From: Nostoc mirabile CHAB5784
GTDB lineage: Bacteria; Cyanobacteriota; Cyanobacteriia; Cyanobacteriales; Nostocaceae
Reading direction: 5' to 3'
DNA: 37,487 nucleotides
Assembly: GCF_020829645.1 (NCBI RefSeq)
Contig: NZ_JAIVFS010000082.1
Coordinates: 1-37,487, forward strand
Shown here piece after piece: positions 7,614-15,240 of the stretch. The notes under the pieces are model-generated. The model had not been told where the DNA came from, ran no database searches, and worked only from the letters and a program-made list of their open reading frames with translations. Position 1 is the stretch's first letter. Each line of letters begins with the position of its first letter. Position numbers and translations under genes: made by a program.

Positions 7614-8804
7614 TCAACTCTCTATTTGTAAGGGCAAAATTACGGTGAAGGTAGAACCAACGCCTACCTCAGAGACTAGCTTAATTTCACCTTCAAGTAG
7701 TTTTACTAAGCGGGAGACGATCGCTAATCCCAATCCTGTACTATCAGGGAGATAGGGACGATCGCTAAAACTTACGCGAAAGTAAGGTTCAAATATCTGG
7801 GCTTGGTTTTCTGGTGCAATGCCAATTCCAGTGTCAGAAACCGTGATCGCCCATTTCTGATTCTCCAACACCTGACACATTATAATAATAGTCCCCGACT
7901 CTGTATAGCGAATCGCATTACTAATAAGATTTGTAACAATTTGTTGACATTGAAAAGGATCTGTGATTATTTCTTTGGGAGCGCGTTCGCAATCGACTAC
8001 GACTTTTAAATTTTTACCAGCAGCTAAAGGTTCCAACATTTCACAGACATTATTGATTAATTCACGCACATCGGTGGATGCTAGGTGGAGTTTTATCTGC
8101 CCTGCGTCATACCGCGAAAGTTCTAATACATCGTTGATGAGGTGGAGTAATTGTCTGCCATTGCGTAGTACCCGCTCAATATGTTCGAGATTGGCAGAAG
8201 TGTCTTTTATCTCAGGCTTTCGTCGTTGTTGGCGTAAAAACAGATCCGAGTAACCAATAATGGAAGTTAGGGGATGTTTCAATTCGTGGGCTAGTTGTGA
8301 AAGATACTCTTGATTTGCGCTAATCAAGCGCGTGAGTTCATCATTATGAAGCGTTAGTGATAACTGTAACTGCTGTAATTCTCGCAACCGCTCCTCAACA
8401 TAACTCTTGAAACACCGAGCGATCGCTTCGTCTATGATAGCGTCAATCAAACGCATGTAACGAATTATCTCTACAGGTGTTCCCTCCAATAAATCTGGTT
8501 GTAGAGCATCAAATATTACTGTTCGCAGCAGATGATATTCTCTGGCAATTTCTGCTGGATCAAAGCCTTGTTCCGCTCGAATCGCTCCATGCTGAAAACT
8601 GGCAGTAACTATTGACTGAATATCATTATCCTGAAATTTTGAAAGCACTGTCACCATTGCTTTCAAAACATCAGGGATGTGATCCTTTACTGCTGTGTAA
8701 GATAGGTCATCAGCACTTTCAATCCGTCTATCCTTGCGAACTGCTGCAATCCATTTATCGATGATGGTGTCCGTTTTTTCAGCCAGTACTTGACTAAAAT
8801 CCAT
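7614..8804 (-). CDS. Sensor histidine kinase with RsbRD-type N-terminal domain
   Basis: 396 residues, no membrane segment, so a soluble kinase. Residues 1-135 resemble the RsbRD N-terminal (globin-like) domain: LAEKTDTIIDKWIAAVRKD and later FDPAEIAREYHLLRTVIFDAL. A coiled-coil linker follows (EERLRELQQLQLSL). The HisKA box is LAHELKHPLTSIIGYSDL with phospho-acceptor His173. The ATPase domain has the N box (NLISNAIRYTESG), G1 (DTGIGIAPENQ) and G2 (STGLGLAIVSRL). No response regulator lies next to it. RsbR-type domains belong to partner-switching control of SigB-type sigma factors, and a group 3 sigma gene lies 5 kb away, but a link is only a guess. It is convergent with rnc. Confidence 0.92.
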   Translation of the reverse strand: MDFSQVLAEKTDTIIDKWIAAVRKDRRIESADDLSYTAVKDHIPDVLKAMVTVLSKFQDNDIQSIVTASFQHGAIRAEQGFDPAEIAREYHLLRTVIFDALQPDLLEGTPVEIIRYMRLIDAIIDEAIARCFKSYVEERLRELQQLQLSLTLHNDELTRLISANQEYLSQLAHELKHPLTSIIGYSDLFLRQQRRKPEIKDTSANLEHIERVLRNGRQLLHLINDVLELSRYDAGQIKLHLASTDVRELINNVCEMLEPLAAGKNLKVVVDCERAPKEIITDPFQCQQIVTNLISNAIRYTESGTIIIMCQVLENQKWAITVSDTGIGIAPENQAQIFEPYFRVSFSDRPYLPDSTGLGLAIVSRLVKLLEGEIKLVSEVGVGSTFTVILPLQIES

Positions 8805-9227
8805 TATGTTAAATATCAGCTATGAGATAGATGAGTAAACTTCCATATCCAATTAGTTTAGCGAGTGCAGTGAGTTTTTACCAAATTTACCAATTTTGTT
8901 CACCTACCAAAAGGAATAGATTATACATGCTCTTTTGTTTGCTGATTAACTAACCGTATCTAAAATTTTTTCAGTATCATCTATTTTGTATTAAAAAATA
9001 TTAATCAAGCACGTAACATTATTGATGCTTGGCTCTACTATCTTGTTTAGCTGTCTGTACAAGGAGTTCACCACAATACAACTAAAATTACAAGTTTTAT
9101 TTATTACAATTGATTGCAAGAAAATACTTATTTTTAGTATTATAATTAACAACATTTATCATAAGATAGATGGCTTTTACTGAGGATCGATGTTATATTG
9201 TGCATAATTTAGTAATCCATTAGAGTA
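8805..9227. other. AT-rich intergenic region between kinase and riboswitch
   Basis: About 420 AT-rich bases without a supportable gene. It holds the promoters of two divergent units: the kinase on the left (-) and the riboswitch/ABC operon on the right (+). I see no clear operator repeat. Confidence 0.4.
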
Positions 9228-9452
9228 AGTCAGCCTAATTCAGCGTGTCACAGTGCATAACGCTGGAGCGGAGGAACCAAATTGTGGGGCGTATCTCATA
9301 GAAAGTGAGGAGTTGAGAGTGAGGAGTTAGAAGTTAGTTTACTAAATACTCAACTTATAACTCATAATTTATAACTCCTAACTTATAACTTTTTTGTGAA
9401 GGGCATCTCTCAGCCCTAGCCCGTCAGCTAACTTCGTAGGCATTGAGAGGAG
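9228..9452 (+). promoter_or_regulatory. ydaO-type c-di-AMP riboswitch before the ABC operon
   Basis: Conserved blocks match the ydaO-yuaA class: GCCTAATTCAGCG (9233-), GGAGCGGAGGAACCAA, TGGGGC, then AGCCCGTCAGCTAACTTCGT followed by AGGC. GCCTA (9233-9237) can pair with TAGGC (9437-9441), and CTCTCA (9407-9412) with TGAGAG (9444-9449). The second copy at 12853 changes that stem to CCTTCCA/TGGAAGG, so pairing is kept by covariation. Bacterial members bind c-di-AMP and usually switch expression off. About 85 bases of heptamer repeat sit in the variable loop at about 9305-9390. Known from the class; not tested here. Confidence 0.88.
9305..9390. repeat. Heptamer-type tandem/inverted repeats inside the riboswitch
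   Basis: GAGTGAGGAGTTAG and neighbouring GAGTTAG-like units are mirrored by CTCCTAACTTATAACT-like units, so the insert can fold on itself. The second riboswitch has only about 17 bases at this place, which shows this is added sequence in a loop that tolerates it. Confidence 0.7.
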
Positions 9453-9554
9453 ACTGAAGAGACGGCATTTTTATAGTGTTCCGATCTCATCGGTGTCCAA
9501 GGCTGGTACTGCTCGGATTCTTTGTACCTGCACTTAAATCTGTTGAGGTCGTAA

Positions 9555-10406
9555 ATGATATTGCAATTAAATTTAGCAGCGATCGCAGCGATCGCTGGAC
9601 AAGCTGCTTGGAAAAAGACAAAACCTGTCATCGTTAGAGATGTCTTCTTTCTACCTGTGTTGGGGTTCTTGGGAATAATTGTGTTGTGGTGGATTATTGC
9701 ACTTGCCAACCATGAATTGATGCCCACCCCGCCAGAAGCGTTAATCGCTAATCTAGACTACATCTTAAATCCCTTCTACCAGCGAGGCCCCGGCAACTTA
9801 GGAATTGGTTGGCTGTTGATCGCAAGTCTGCGCCGGGTATTAATAGGCTTTTTGTTAGGTGCGGTAGTAGCGATTCCTCTGGGGTTTCTAATTGGCATGT
9901 CCAGATCGGCAATGCTAGCACTCAATCCGATCATTCAAATTTTTAAACCTGTATCGCCCCTAGCTTGGCTGCCCATCGCCTTAGCAATTTTCAACTTAGC
10001 AGATCCTTCAGCCATTTTTGTCATATTTATTACTTCTTTATGGCCGACAATTATTAATACCGCTTTAGGAGTTTCTAGCGTTCCCAAAGATTATTTAGAT
10101 GTGGCGCGAGTGCTAGAAATGCCCCGTTGGCGACGGATTACAAAAATAATTTGGCCTGCAAGTTTACCATATATTTTTACAGGTTTGCGAATTAGTTTAG
10201 GGATAGCTTGGCTGGTAATCGTCGCCGTGGAAATGCTCACAGGCGGTGTTGGTATCGGCTTTTTTGTCTGGGATGAATGGAGTCGCTTAAACCTGAGTTC
10301 AGTCTTTTTAGCTGTGTTGATAATTGGCTTAACTGGATTAATCCTGGATTATGCTGTGGGTAAAATCCAAGAATTAGTAACTCGCCGCCCTACAGCCGCT
10401 AACTAA
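9555..10406 (+). CDS. ABC transporter permease, NrtB/CmpB/SsuC type
   Basis: 283 residues with about six membrane helices and the inner-membrane component signature SVPKDYLDVARVLEMPRW preceding the coupling region (EAA loop). It is the channel subunit of the nitrate/bicarbonate/taurine import family. Start ATG 9555 has GAGG six bases upstream. It is the first gene of a three-gene operon (permease, binding protein, ATPase) behind a c-di-AMP riboswitch. Gene order differs from nrtABCD and cmpABCD, where the binding protein comes first, and no NrtC-like fused ATPase is present. The substrate cannot be read from the sequence. Confidence 0.92.
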   Translation: MILQLNLAAIAAIAGQAAWKKTKPVIVRDVFFLPVLGFLGIIVLWWIIALANHELMPTPPEALIANLDYILNPFYQRGPGNLGIGWLLIASLRRVLIGFLLGAVVAIPLGFLIGMSRSAMLALNPIIQIFKPVSPLAWLPIALAIFNLADPSAIFVIFITSLWPTIINTALGVSSVPKDYLDVARVLEMPRWRRITKIIWPASLPYIFTGLRISLGIAWLVIVAVEMLTGGVGIGFFVWDEWSRLNLSSVFLAVLIIGLTGLILDYAVGKIQELVTRRPTAAN

Positions 10407-10493
10407 GAAAATTCGGCTGCTATCAAAACAGCAAGATGTAATGAGACTCTACGCCTGAAGCGTGAGCAATTCATCACCAATGGAGCTACAAGA

Positions 10494-11936
10494 ATGGGTG
10501 ATATTAACTGGACTCGACGAGATATTATCAAGGGAATAGGAGCAACAACGGCGGGAATGGCGCTGTCCTCCTGTGCGATTTCAGGAGATAGGTCAGCCAA
10601 AGGACTAACTGAAGAAGCTTTAGCTGTGCAACCAGTAGTTAGATCCCAAGACCTAGAAAAATCTGATCTCACCGTTGGTTACGTTCCTGTTAATGATTGT
10701 GCGCCATTTGCGATCGCCTGGAAAAAAGGCTTCTTCCGCAAATATGGTTTGAACGTCAAACTCAACCGCGAAGCCAGTTGGGCCACCTCTCGCGACGGTG
10801 TAATTTTTGGTCGCCTGGATGCTTCACCTGTAGTATCCGGTGCCGTCACCAACGCCAGAATTGGTGCTGAAGGCGCACGCCACGCTCCCTTGTGTGCAGC
10901 CATGACCATTCACCGCCACGGTAACGCCATGACAATGAACAAAGCCATGTGGGATTTTGGGCTGCGTCCGTGGTACGAGTATCAAGAAAAATATGGTGAT
11001 GGTGCTTTGGAAGCCTTTGGGCGCGATTTCCGAGGCTACTTTGACCAGCAGCCGCCAGAACGCAAAGTTTGGGCAGTTGTTCTGAGTTCCGCCATTTACG
11101 AATACTTTGTCCGTTACCTATCCGCCGCCGCTGGTGTTGATCCGCTTAAAGAGTTTCGCGTCATCATCGTTCCGCCCCCCCAAATGGTGACAAACGTGCG
11201 GATTGGTGCAATGCAAGCTTACATGGTTGCAGAACCTTGGAATACACGAGCAATAACAGGTAACGAAAACATCGGCTTTACCTTCGCACAAGGTAAAGAA
11301 GTTTGGTTGGGACACCCAGATCGACTTTTGGGGGTGATGGAATCTTTCATCGAGCAATATCCTAAAACCTATCGTTCCCTAGTCAAGGCGATGATTGAAG
11401 CCTGTCAGTATTGCAGCAAAGCAGAAAACCGCCAAGAAGTAGCCGAACTGATAACAGACCGTTCCTTTACAGGTGCTAGACCTAAAAAGAAAGATGCCCC
11501 AATTGCGAAGTTAACAAGTCCGGGAATTCTCGGCAATTACAACTATGGCGGCTTTGACGGCAAAGATCGCACCATCAAAGCCGCTGACACCACGATTTTC
11601 TTCGATATTCCTGACAACCTTCCCAAACAGCCAGGAGAACACTCCACATTCTTATGGAGATCAAGAAGTATGTGGTTGATGACACAAGCAGCACGGTGGG
11701 GACAAATTAAGGAATTCCCGAAAAATGCCGAGAAACTAGCAGAACTTGGCTGGAGAGCAGATTTATATCGGGAGATAGCATCTGAAATGGGCATTGAGTG
11801 TCCCAAGGATGATTACAAGGTCGAACCACCAGAAGTATTTATAGATAAGAAAGGCTTCGACCCCAGCGATCCTGTGGGTTATCTGAATAGTTTTGCCATC
11901 AGGGCTAACGCTCCCACTAACTTTTTCATGTCTTAA
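10494..11936 (+). CDS. NrtA/CmpA-like substrate-binding lipoprotein
   Basis: 480 residues. The N-terminus has a twin-arginine motif (TRRDIIK, Arg8-Arg9) and a lipobox LSSC with Cys27, so it is likely exported folded and lipid-anchored, as in NrtA and CmpA. The core matches that family: LTVGYVPVNDCAPFAIAWKKG, REASWATSRDGVIFGRLDAS and MVAEPWNTRAI. These proteins bind nitrate/nitrite (NrtA) or bicarbonate (CmpA). I cannot choose between them, and the family also has members of unknown ligand. The length is somewhat above the usual 440-460. It lies 87 bases after the permease and 51 before the ATPase. Confidence 0.92.
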   Translation: MGDINWTRRDIIKGIGATTAGMALSSCAISGDRSAKGLTEEALAVQPVVRSQDLEKSDLTVGYVPVNDCAPFAIAWKKGFFRKYGLNVKLNREASWATSRDGVIFGRLDASPVVSGAVTNARIGAEGARHAPLCAAMTIHRHGNAMTMNKAMWDFGLRPWYEYQEKYGDGALEAFGRDFRGYFDQQPPERKVWAVVLSSAIYEYFVRYLSAAAGVDPLKEFRVIIVPPPQMVTNVRIGAMQAYMVAEPWNTRAITGNENIGFTFAQGKEVWLGHPDRLLGVMESFIEQYPKTYRSLVKAMIEACQYCSKAENRQEVAELITDRSFTGARPKKKDAPIAKLTSPGILGNYNYGGFDGKDRTIKAADTTIFFDIPDNLPKQPGEHSTFLWRSRSMWLMTQAARWGQIKEFPKNAEKLAELGWRADLYREIASEMGIECPKDDYKVEPPEVFIDKKGFDPSDPVGYLNSFAIRANAPTNFFMS

Positions 11937-11987
11937 ATGGCAAGTTCAAATATTGACTGATGACTAAATTATTTCCGGAGCATTTTG

Positions 11988-12827
11988 ATGATGGAATATA
12001 CCTCATTACCTATTAATACCCAGACCGAAGTTCTACCCCGCCGTGGATTTTTAGAAATTGAAAATTTAGTCAAGTCTTATCCGACACCTGATAAAGATAA
12101 TTTTGTAGTTTTAGATGGAGTTAATCTGACGATTGGTGAAGATGAATATATTTCTGTAATTGGTCACTCTGGTTGTGGTAAATCAACTCTAGTAAAGATA
12201 GTAGCTGGTTTAGAAAAAGCCACTTCCGGCTCAGTAAGGCTAGATGGACAAGAAATTCGTAAGCCAGGAGCCGAACGGATGATGGTATTTCAGAATTATT
12301 CGCTGTTACCTTGGTTAACAGTGCGAGAAAATATCCGTTTAGCCGTAGATGAAGTGTTAAAAAATGCTAATAGGGCTGAGAAAATTAGCATTGTAAATCA
12401 ACACTTGGCAATGGTAAACTTGACGGCGGCGGCTGACAAATATCCTGATGAAATTTCTGGAGGTATGAAACAACGAGTAGGTATTGCCAGAGCTTTAGCA
12501 ATTCGTCCCAAAATGTTGCTGATGGATGAACCTTTTGGGGCACTAGATGCACTAACCCGTGGCAAATTGCAGCGGCAGGTATTAGATATTTGGGAAAATA
12601 ATCGTCAAGCAGTGATGATGATTACCCACGATGTAGATGAAGCAATTTATATGTCCGATCGCATCGTATTAATGACCAATGGCCCAGCTGCTAGCATAGG
12701 GGAGATTTTAAAAGTTCCTTTTGAGCATCCACGCGATCGCGCCGCCATGCGAAACTCAAAAGAATATTTTGATCTCCGCAACCACGCCCTGAATTTCCTT
12801 GATCGATATTTTGCCCAAGACGAGTAA
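11988..12827 (+). CDS. ABC transporter ATPase, NrtD/SsuB type
   Basis: About 279 residues: Walker A GHSGCGKSTL, Q-loop MMVFQNYSLLPWLTV, signature ISGGMKQRVGIARAL, Walker B MLLMDEPFGALDAL and the H-loop MITHDVDEA. It powers the permease encoded two genes upstream. I prefer ATG 11988 or 11991, because GGAG at 11977-11980 is 7 bases before 11988, over the TTG at 11985. It lacks the fused NrtA-like domain of NrtC. It ends just before the second riboswitch, which belongs to the next gene. Confidence 0.95.
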   Translation: MMEYTSLPINTQTEVLPRRGFLEIENLVKSYPTPDKDNFVVLDGVNLTIGEDEYISVIGHSGCGKSTLVKIVAGLEKATSGSVRLDGQEIRKPGAERMMVFQNYSLLPWLTVRENIRLAVDEVLKNANRAEKISIVNQHLAMVNLTAAADKYPDEISGGMKQRVGIARALAIRPKMLLMDEPFGALDALTRGKLQRQVLDIWENNRQAVMMITHDVDEAIYMSDRIVLMTNGPAASIGEILKVPFEHPRDRAAMRNSKEYFDLRNHALNFLDRYFAQDE

Positions 12828-12852
12828 ATTAGATTATCATTTTTTTTAGTGG

Positions 12853-12974
12853 GTAGCCTAATTCAAATTTATGAAAGCTGAATTTGGAACGGAGGAACCA
12901 ATGTTTGGGGCTAATCTTACGAGAGACACCTTCCAGTCTTAGCCCGTCAGCTAACTCCGTAGGCAATGGAAGGA
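12853..12974 (+). promoter_or_regulatory. Second ydaO-type c-di-AMP riboswitch, before the USP gene
   Basis: Same blocks as the first copy: AGCCTAATTCA, GGAACGGAGGAACCAA, TTGGGGC and AGCCCGTCAGCTAACTCCGT then AGGC. GCCTA (12856-12860) pairs with TAGGC (12960-12964), and CCTTCCA (12929-12935) with TGGAAGG (12967-12973). It is compact and may be the cleaner copy for study. A likely terminator begins inside the last stem. Confidence 0.88.
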
Positions 12975-13020
12975 ACCCCCAAGACTTTGGCTGTAATACA
13001 GTTATTATTGGGGTTTCCTT
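12970..13020 (+). terminator. Probable riboswitch-controlled terminator hairpin
   Basis: AAGGAACCCCCAA (12970-12982) and TTGGGGTTTCCTT (13008-13020) can pair along 13 bases with one mismatch, over a 25-base loop. The first arm shares AAGG with the 3' strand of the riboswitch stem TGGAAGG, so the two folds compete. The T-run is weak, so attenuation is an inference. Confidence 0.55.
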
Positions 13021-13164
13021 GACTGATTTAAGATTTGAAATTTTGGTTATCGTCACTCAATCTAAAATCCAAAATCGTTCGACTGAGCGTAGCCGAAGTC
13101 CAAAATCTTAAATTGCTCGCCCTGCTTCTCATTGTTAATTCATTTCATTGGGAGAAGTAAAGCT

Positions 13165-13800
13165 GTGCAAATTAAGCCAATGTTAGCACGTCTGCAAAGT
13201 GCCACAGGCCGAGATGACTTAATTGAACAAATGGTACTGTTGCCAGAACCAAAAAAACCTTTTTATAAAAAACCTCAAGAAGCAAAAGCAGTTAATTTAA
13301 TTGTTGCTTATGACGCATCTCCTAACAGTCATACGGCGCTAGATATTGCTTTTTGGATTGCCCATCAAACGCGTTTAGCCACCAATGCAGAAGTCACAGT
13401 TCAAGCCGTTTATGTGCTAGAAGACAATTCAAAAAGCCAGCATCCAAATATCTTGAGCTTACCAATACAACAGCCTGCATTGGAGTGTCAAGTCAGTGAA
13501 GTATCAAAGTCTGTCACACTGGTATTAACTCAACCCAAATTGCAGACAGTGGTAACTCCCCTGCAACAAGCAGATATAATTCTCTGGCAAGCCCGAAGTC
13601 TGGCTGAAGAGTGGCAGGGTTCCTTCAAATCTCATTTACGGTTTGGCTGCATTTCTACAGAACTTAACAAAGTTGTTGAATCAGAAGCTGCTGATATTCT
13701 GTTTCTCGGTTGCAATTCTGTAAATCATCCGATGATTGAGGCACTAGGTTCTAATTTCCCCTGCGCTGTTTTAGGTATTCCCAGTTGTATTGATGAATAA
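13165..13800 (+). CDS. Universal stress protein (UspA) family protein
   Basis: About 211 residues. The usual UspA opening VNLIVAYDASPNSHTALDIA begins near residue 45, after an extension containing LPEPKKPFYKKP, and the fold ends ADILFLGCNSVNHPMIEALG...CAVLGIPS. The nucleotide-binding GxxGxxxG(S/T) motif is not typical here (LGCNSVNHPM), so ATP binding is doubtful. GTG 13165 is chosen because GGGAGAAG lies 8 bases before it; a TTG at 13132 would extend it. It is the only gene behind the second c-di-AMP riboswitch. Confidence 0.8.
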   Translation: MQIKPMLARLQSATGRDDLIEQMVLLPEPKKPFYKKPQEAKAVNLIVAYDASPNSHTALDIAFWIAHQTRLATNAEVTVQAVYVLEDNSKSQHPNILSLPIQQPALECQVSEVSKSVTLVLTQPKLQTVVTPLQQADIILWQARSLAEEWQGSFKSHLRFGCISTELNKVVESEAADILFLGCNSVNHPMIEALGSNFPCAVLGIPSCIDE

Positions 13801-13847
13801 TCACTGTTCAGAATTTCAGTAATTTTTATCTAATTGTAATCATAGAT

Positions 13848-13875
13848 AAGTCACCTAGAACTAGGTGGCTTTTTT
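13848..13875 (+). terminator. Intrinsic terminator of the USP gene
   Basis: AGTCACCTAG and CTAGGTGGCT form a tight hairpin with a two-base loop, followed by a run of six T. It lies about 50 bases after the USP stop codon. Confidence 0.85.
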
Positions 13876-14168
13876 CGCTAATATGCAACCAATTAAATAA
13901 TTCGTAATTCGTAATTCGTAATTCGTAATGGGCAACTCTTAGAGACGCTAAACGCGAACGCCCCGCAACGCTTTCGTAAATTTTGTTTTGTAATGGGGAT
14001 TTAACCCCAACACAAAACTTGCGTGATTTTTGAACCGGGGGACTTAAACCCACGGAACTAGTTAAATATAAAATGCTCAGGAGATAAGTCCCCGACTTTT
14101 GGTGAGAAGCCGGGTTTATGGGTATTATCTTTATTTATACCCAATTACTTATTAATCTTGAGCTATTG
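13876..14168. repeat. Repeat-rich spacer: ATTCGTA heptamers and a small dispersed repeat
   Basis: Four or more head-to-tail ATTCGTA units lie at about 13897-13929. CTCTTAGAGACGCTAAACGC at 13936 is one of four copies in this window of a 23-25-base dispersed repeat (others near 19828, 35984 and 37208). No gene is supported. Confidence 0.6.
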
Positions 14169-14381
14169 CTAATATCCAATTAGGTGTAGTACGTCCCTTA
14201 AGACGCTATAACCAGACAAATCCCAAAGTAAATAGGCAAGGAAGCCAATTGCTGCCAAGCGACCATTCCAAATTTCAGCTTGAGGTGTCCAGCCAAACAG
14301 AAATTTATTGCGATCTACGCCGTTGTATTCTGCTGCAACAGGTGGTAAATCTGTAGAAGCACGAGTTCCTTGAGTTGCCAT
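14169..14381 (-). CDS. High-light-inducible protein (Hlip), copy 1
   Basis: 70 residues, one membrane helix. The chlorophyll-binding ExxNGR motif is AEIWNGRLAAIGF (Glu36, Asn39, Arg41). Hlips bind chlorophyll and carotenoid and protect chlorophyll-protein assembly in high light. The start ATG 14381 is preceded by TTGGAGAAAAAA; an in-frame TTG upstream (14393) is unlikely because it lies in this ribosome site. This copy has Trp31 (FGWTPQAE), where copies 2 and 3 have Phe. It is the last gene of a minus-strand tandem array. Confidence 0.93.
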   Translation of the reverse strand: MATQGTRASTDLPPVAAEYNGVDRNKFLFGWTPQAEIWNGRLAAIGFLAYLLWDLSGYSVLRDVLHLIGY

Positions 14382-14423
14382 TTTTTTCTCCAATATCTAG
14401 TAATGTTTCAGGTGTTAAATGTT

Positions 14424-14636
14424 CTAGTAGCCAACTATGTGTAGTACGTCACGAAGAACGCTATAGCCGGCTAAATCCCAAAGCAAATAGGCTAGAAAAC
14501 CAATTGCTGCCAACCGACCATTCCAAATTTCGGCTTGAGGAGTGAAGCCAAACAGAAATTCATTGCGATCTACGCCGTTGTATTCTGTTGCAACAGGTGG
14601 TAAATCTGTAGAAGGACGAGTTCCTTGAGTTGCCAT
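14424..14636 (-). CDS. High-light-inducible protein (Hlip), copy 2
   Basis: 70 residues; identical to copy 3 from position 31 on and differing only at a few N-terminal sites (for example TEYNGVDRNEF). The motif AEIWNGRLAAIGF is intact. The DNA of the second half is essentially identical to that of copy 3, which points to recent duplication or gene conversion. A 95-base palindromic insertion lies 17 bases upstream of its start, just before the GGAG ribosome site, so its transcription may be separated from copy 3. Confidence 0.93.
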   Translation of the reverse strand: MATQGTRPSTDLPPVATEYNGVDRNEFLFGFTPQAEIWNGRLAAIGFLAYLLWDLAGYSVLRDVLHIVGY

Positions 14637-14653
14637 TTTTTTCTCCAATATCT

Positions 14654-14748
14654 ATAGGATTTACGCAAAAGTACACGCGCTCAGGGGCAATTCATGAATT
14701 GCCCCTACGTGAAAATAAGGGTTTCAGCTATTGTTTGCGTAAGTCCTG
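14654..14748. mobile_element. 95-bp MITE-like insertion between Hlip copies
   Basis: It starts ATAGGATTTACGCAAA and ends TTTGCGTAAGTCCTG, giving inverted ends of about 14 bases (AGGATTTACGCAAA against AGGACTTACGCAAA). ATCT flanks it on both sides (14650-14653, 14749-14752) as a 4-bp target duplication. The uninterrupted spacer between copies 1 and 2 shows the empty site. The centre has the perfect palindrome GGGGCAATTCATGAATTGCC plus CC. Confidence 0.85.
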
Positions 14749-14777
14749 ATCTAGTAATGTTTCAGGTGTTAAATGTT

Positions 14778-14990
14778 CTAGTAGCCAACTATGTGTAGTA
14801 CGTCACGAAGAACGCTATAGCCGGCTAAATCCCAAAGCAAATAGGCTAGAAAACCAATTGCTGCCAACCGACCATTCCAAATTTCGGCTTGAGGAGTGAA
14901 GCCAAACAAAAATGCATTGCGATCTATGCCGTTGTATTCTGCTGCAACAGGTGGTAAATCTGTAGAAGGACGAGTTTCTTGAGTTGCCAT
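14778..14990 (-). CDS. High-light-inducible protein (Hlip), copy 3
   Basis: 70 residues with Glu36, Asn39 and Arg41 in the chlorophyll-binding motif. N-terminal differences from the others include MATQETRPST and AEYNGIDRNAF. GGAG lies upstream of the ATG in the same sequence context as copies 1 and 2. It is the first intact gene of the array in the direction of transcription, after the broken fourth copy. Confidence 0.93.
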   Translation of the reverse strand: MATQETRPSTDLPPVAAEYNGIDRNAFLFGFTPQAEIWNGRLAAIGFLAYLLWDLAGYSVLRDVLHIVGY

Positions 14991-15033
14991 TTTTTTTCTC
15001 CGATATCTAGTAATTTTTCAAGTGTTTAATGTT

Positions 15034-15237
15034 CTAATAGCCAACTAAGCGCAAAACGTCACTAACAACGCTATAGCCAGCTAAATCCCAAATTAAGTAG
15101 GCAAAAAAGCCAATCATTGCAAAATGACCGTTCCGAATTTCGGCTTGAGGAGTCCAATCAAACAGAATTTCATTGCGATATTTGCGATTTCATTCTGTTG
15201 GAAATAGTGGCAAATCTCTGGAATAACGAGTTGCCAT
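15034..15237 (-). pseudogene. Hlip copy 4, broken by an in-frame TGA
   Basis: Read from ATG 15237 the frame gives MATRYSRDLPLFPTE, then TGA, then NRKYRNEILFDWTPQAE and on to SDVLRLVGY and a TAG at 15034. The stop falls where the others have the Tyr of EYNG. The chlorophyll motif has also decayed: AEIRNGHF, with Trp to Arg and the key Arg to His. No in-frame restart is seen. Spacing and flanks match the other copies, so this is the oldest, degenerate member. Confidence 0.88.
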
Positions 15238-15240
15238 TTT

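Noticed and set aside
9428..9727. 99-codon minus-strand frame over the riboswitch and permease start
   Set aside because: Antisense shadow; the plus strand has a conserved RNA and a clear permease.
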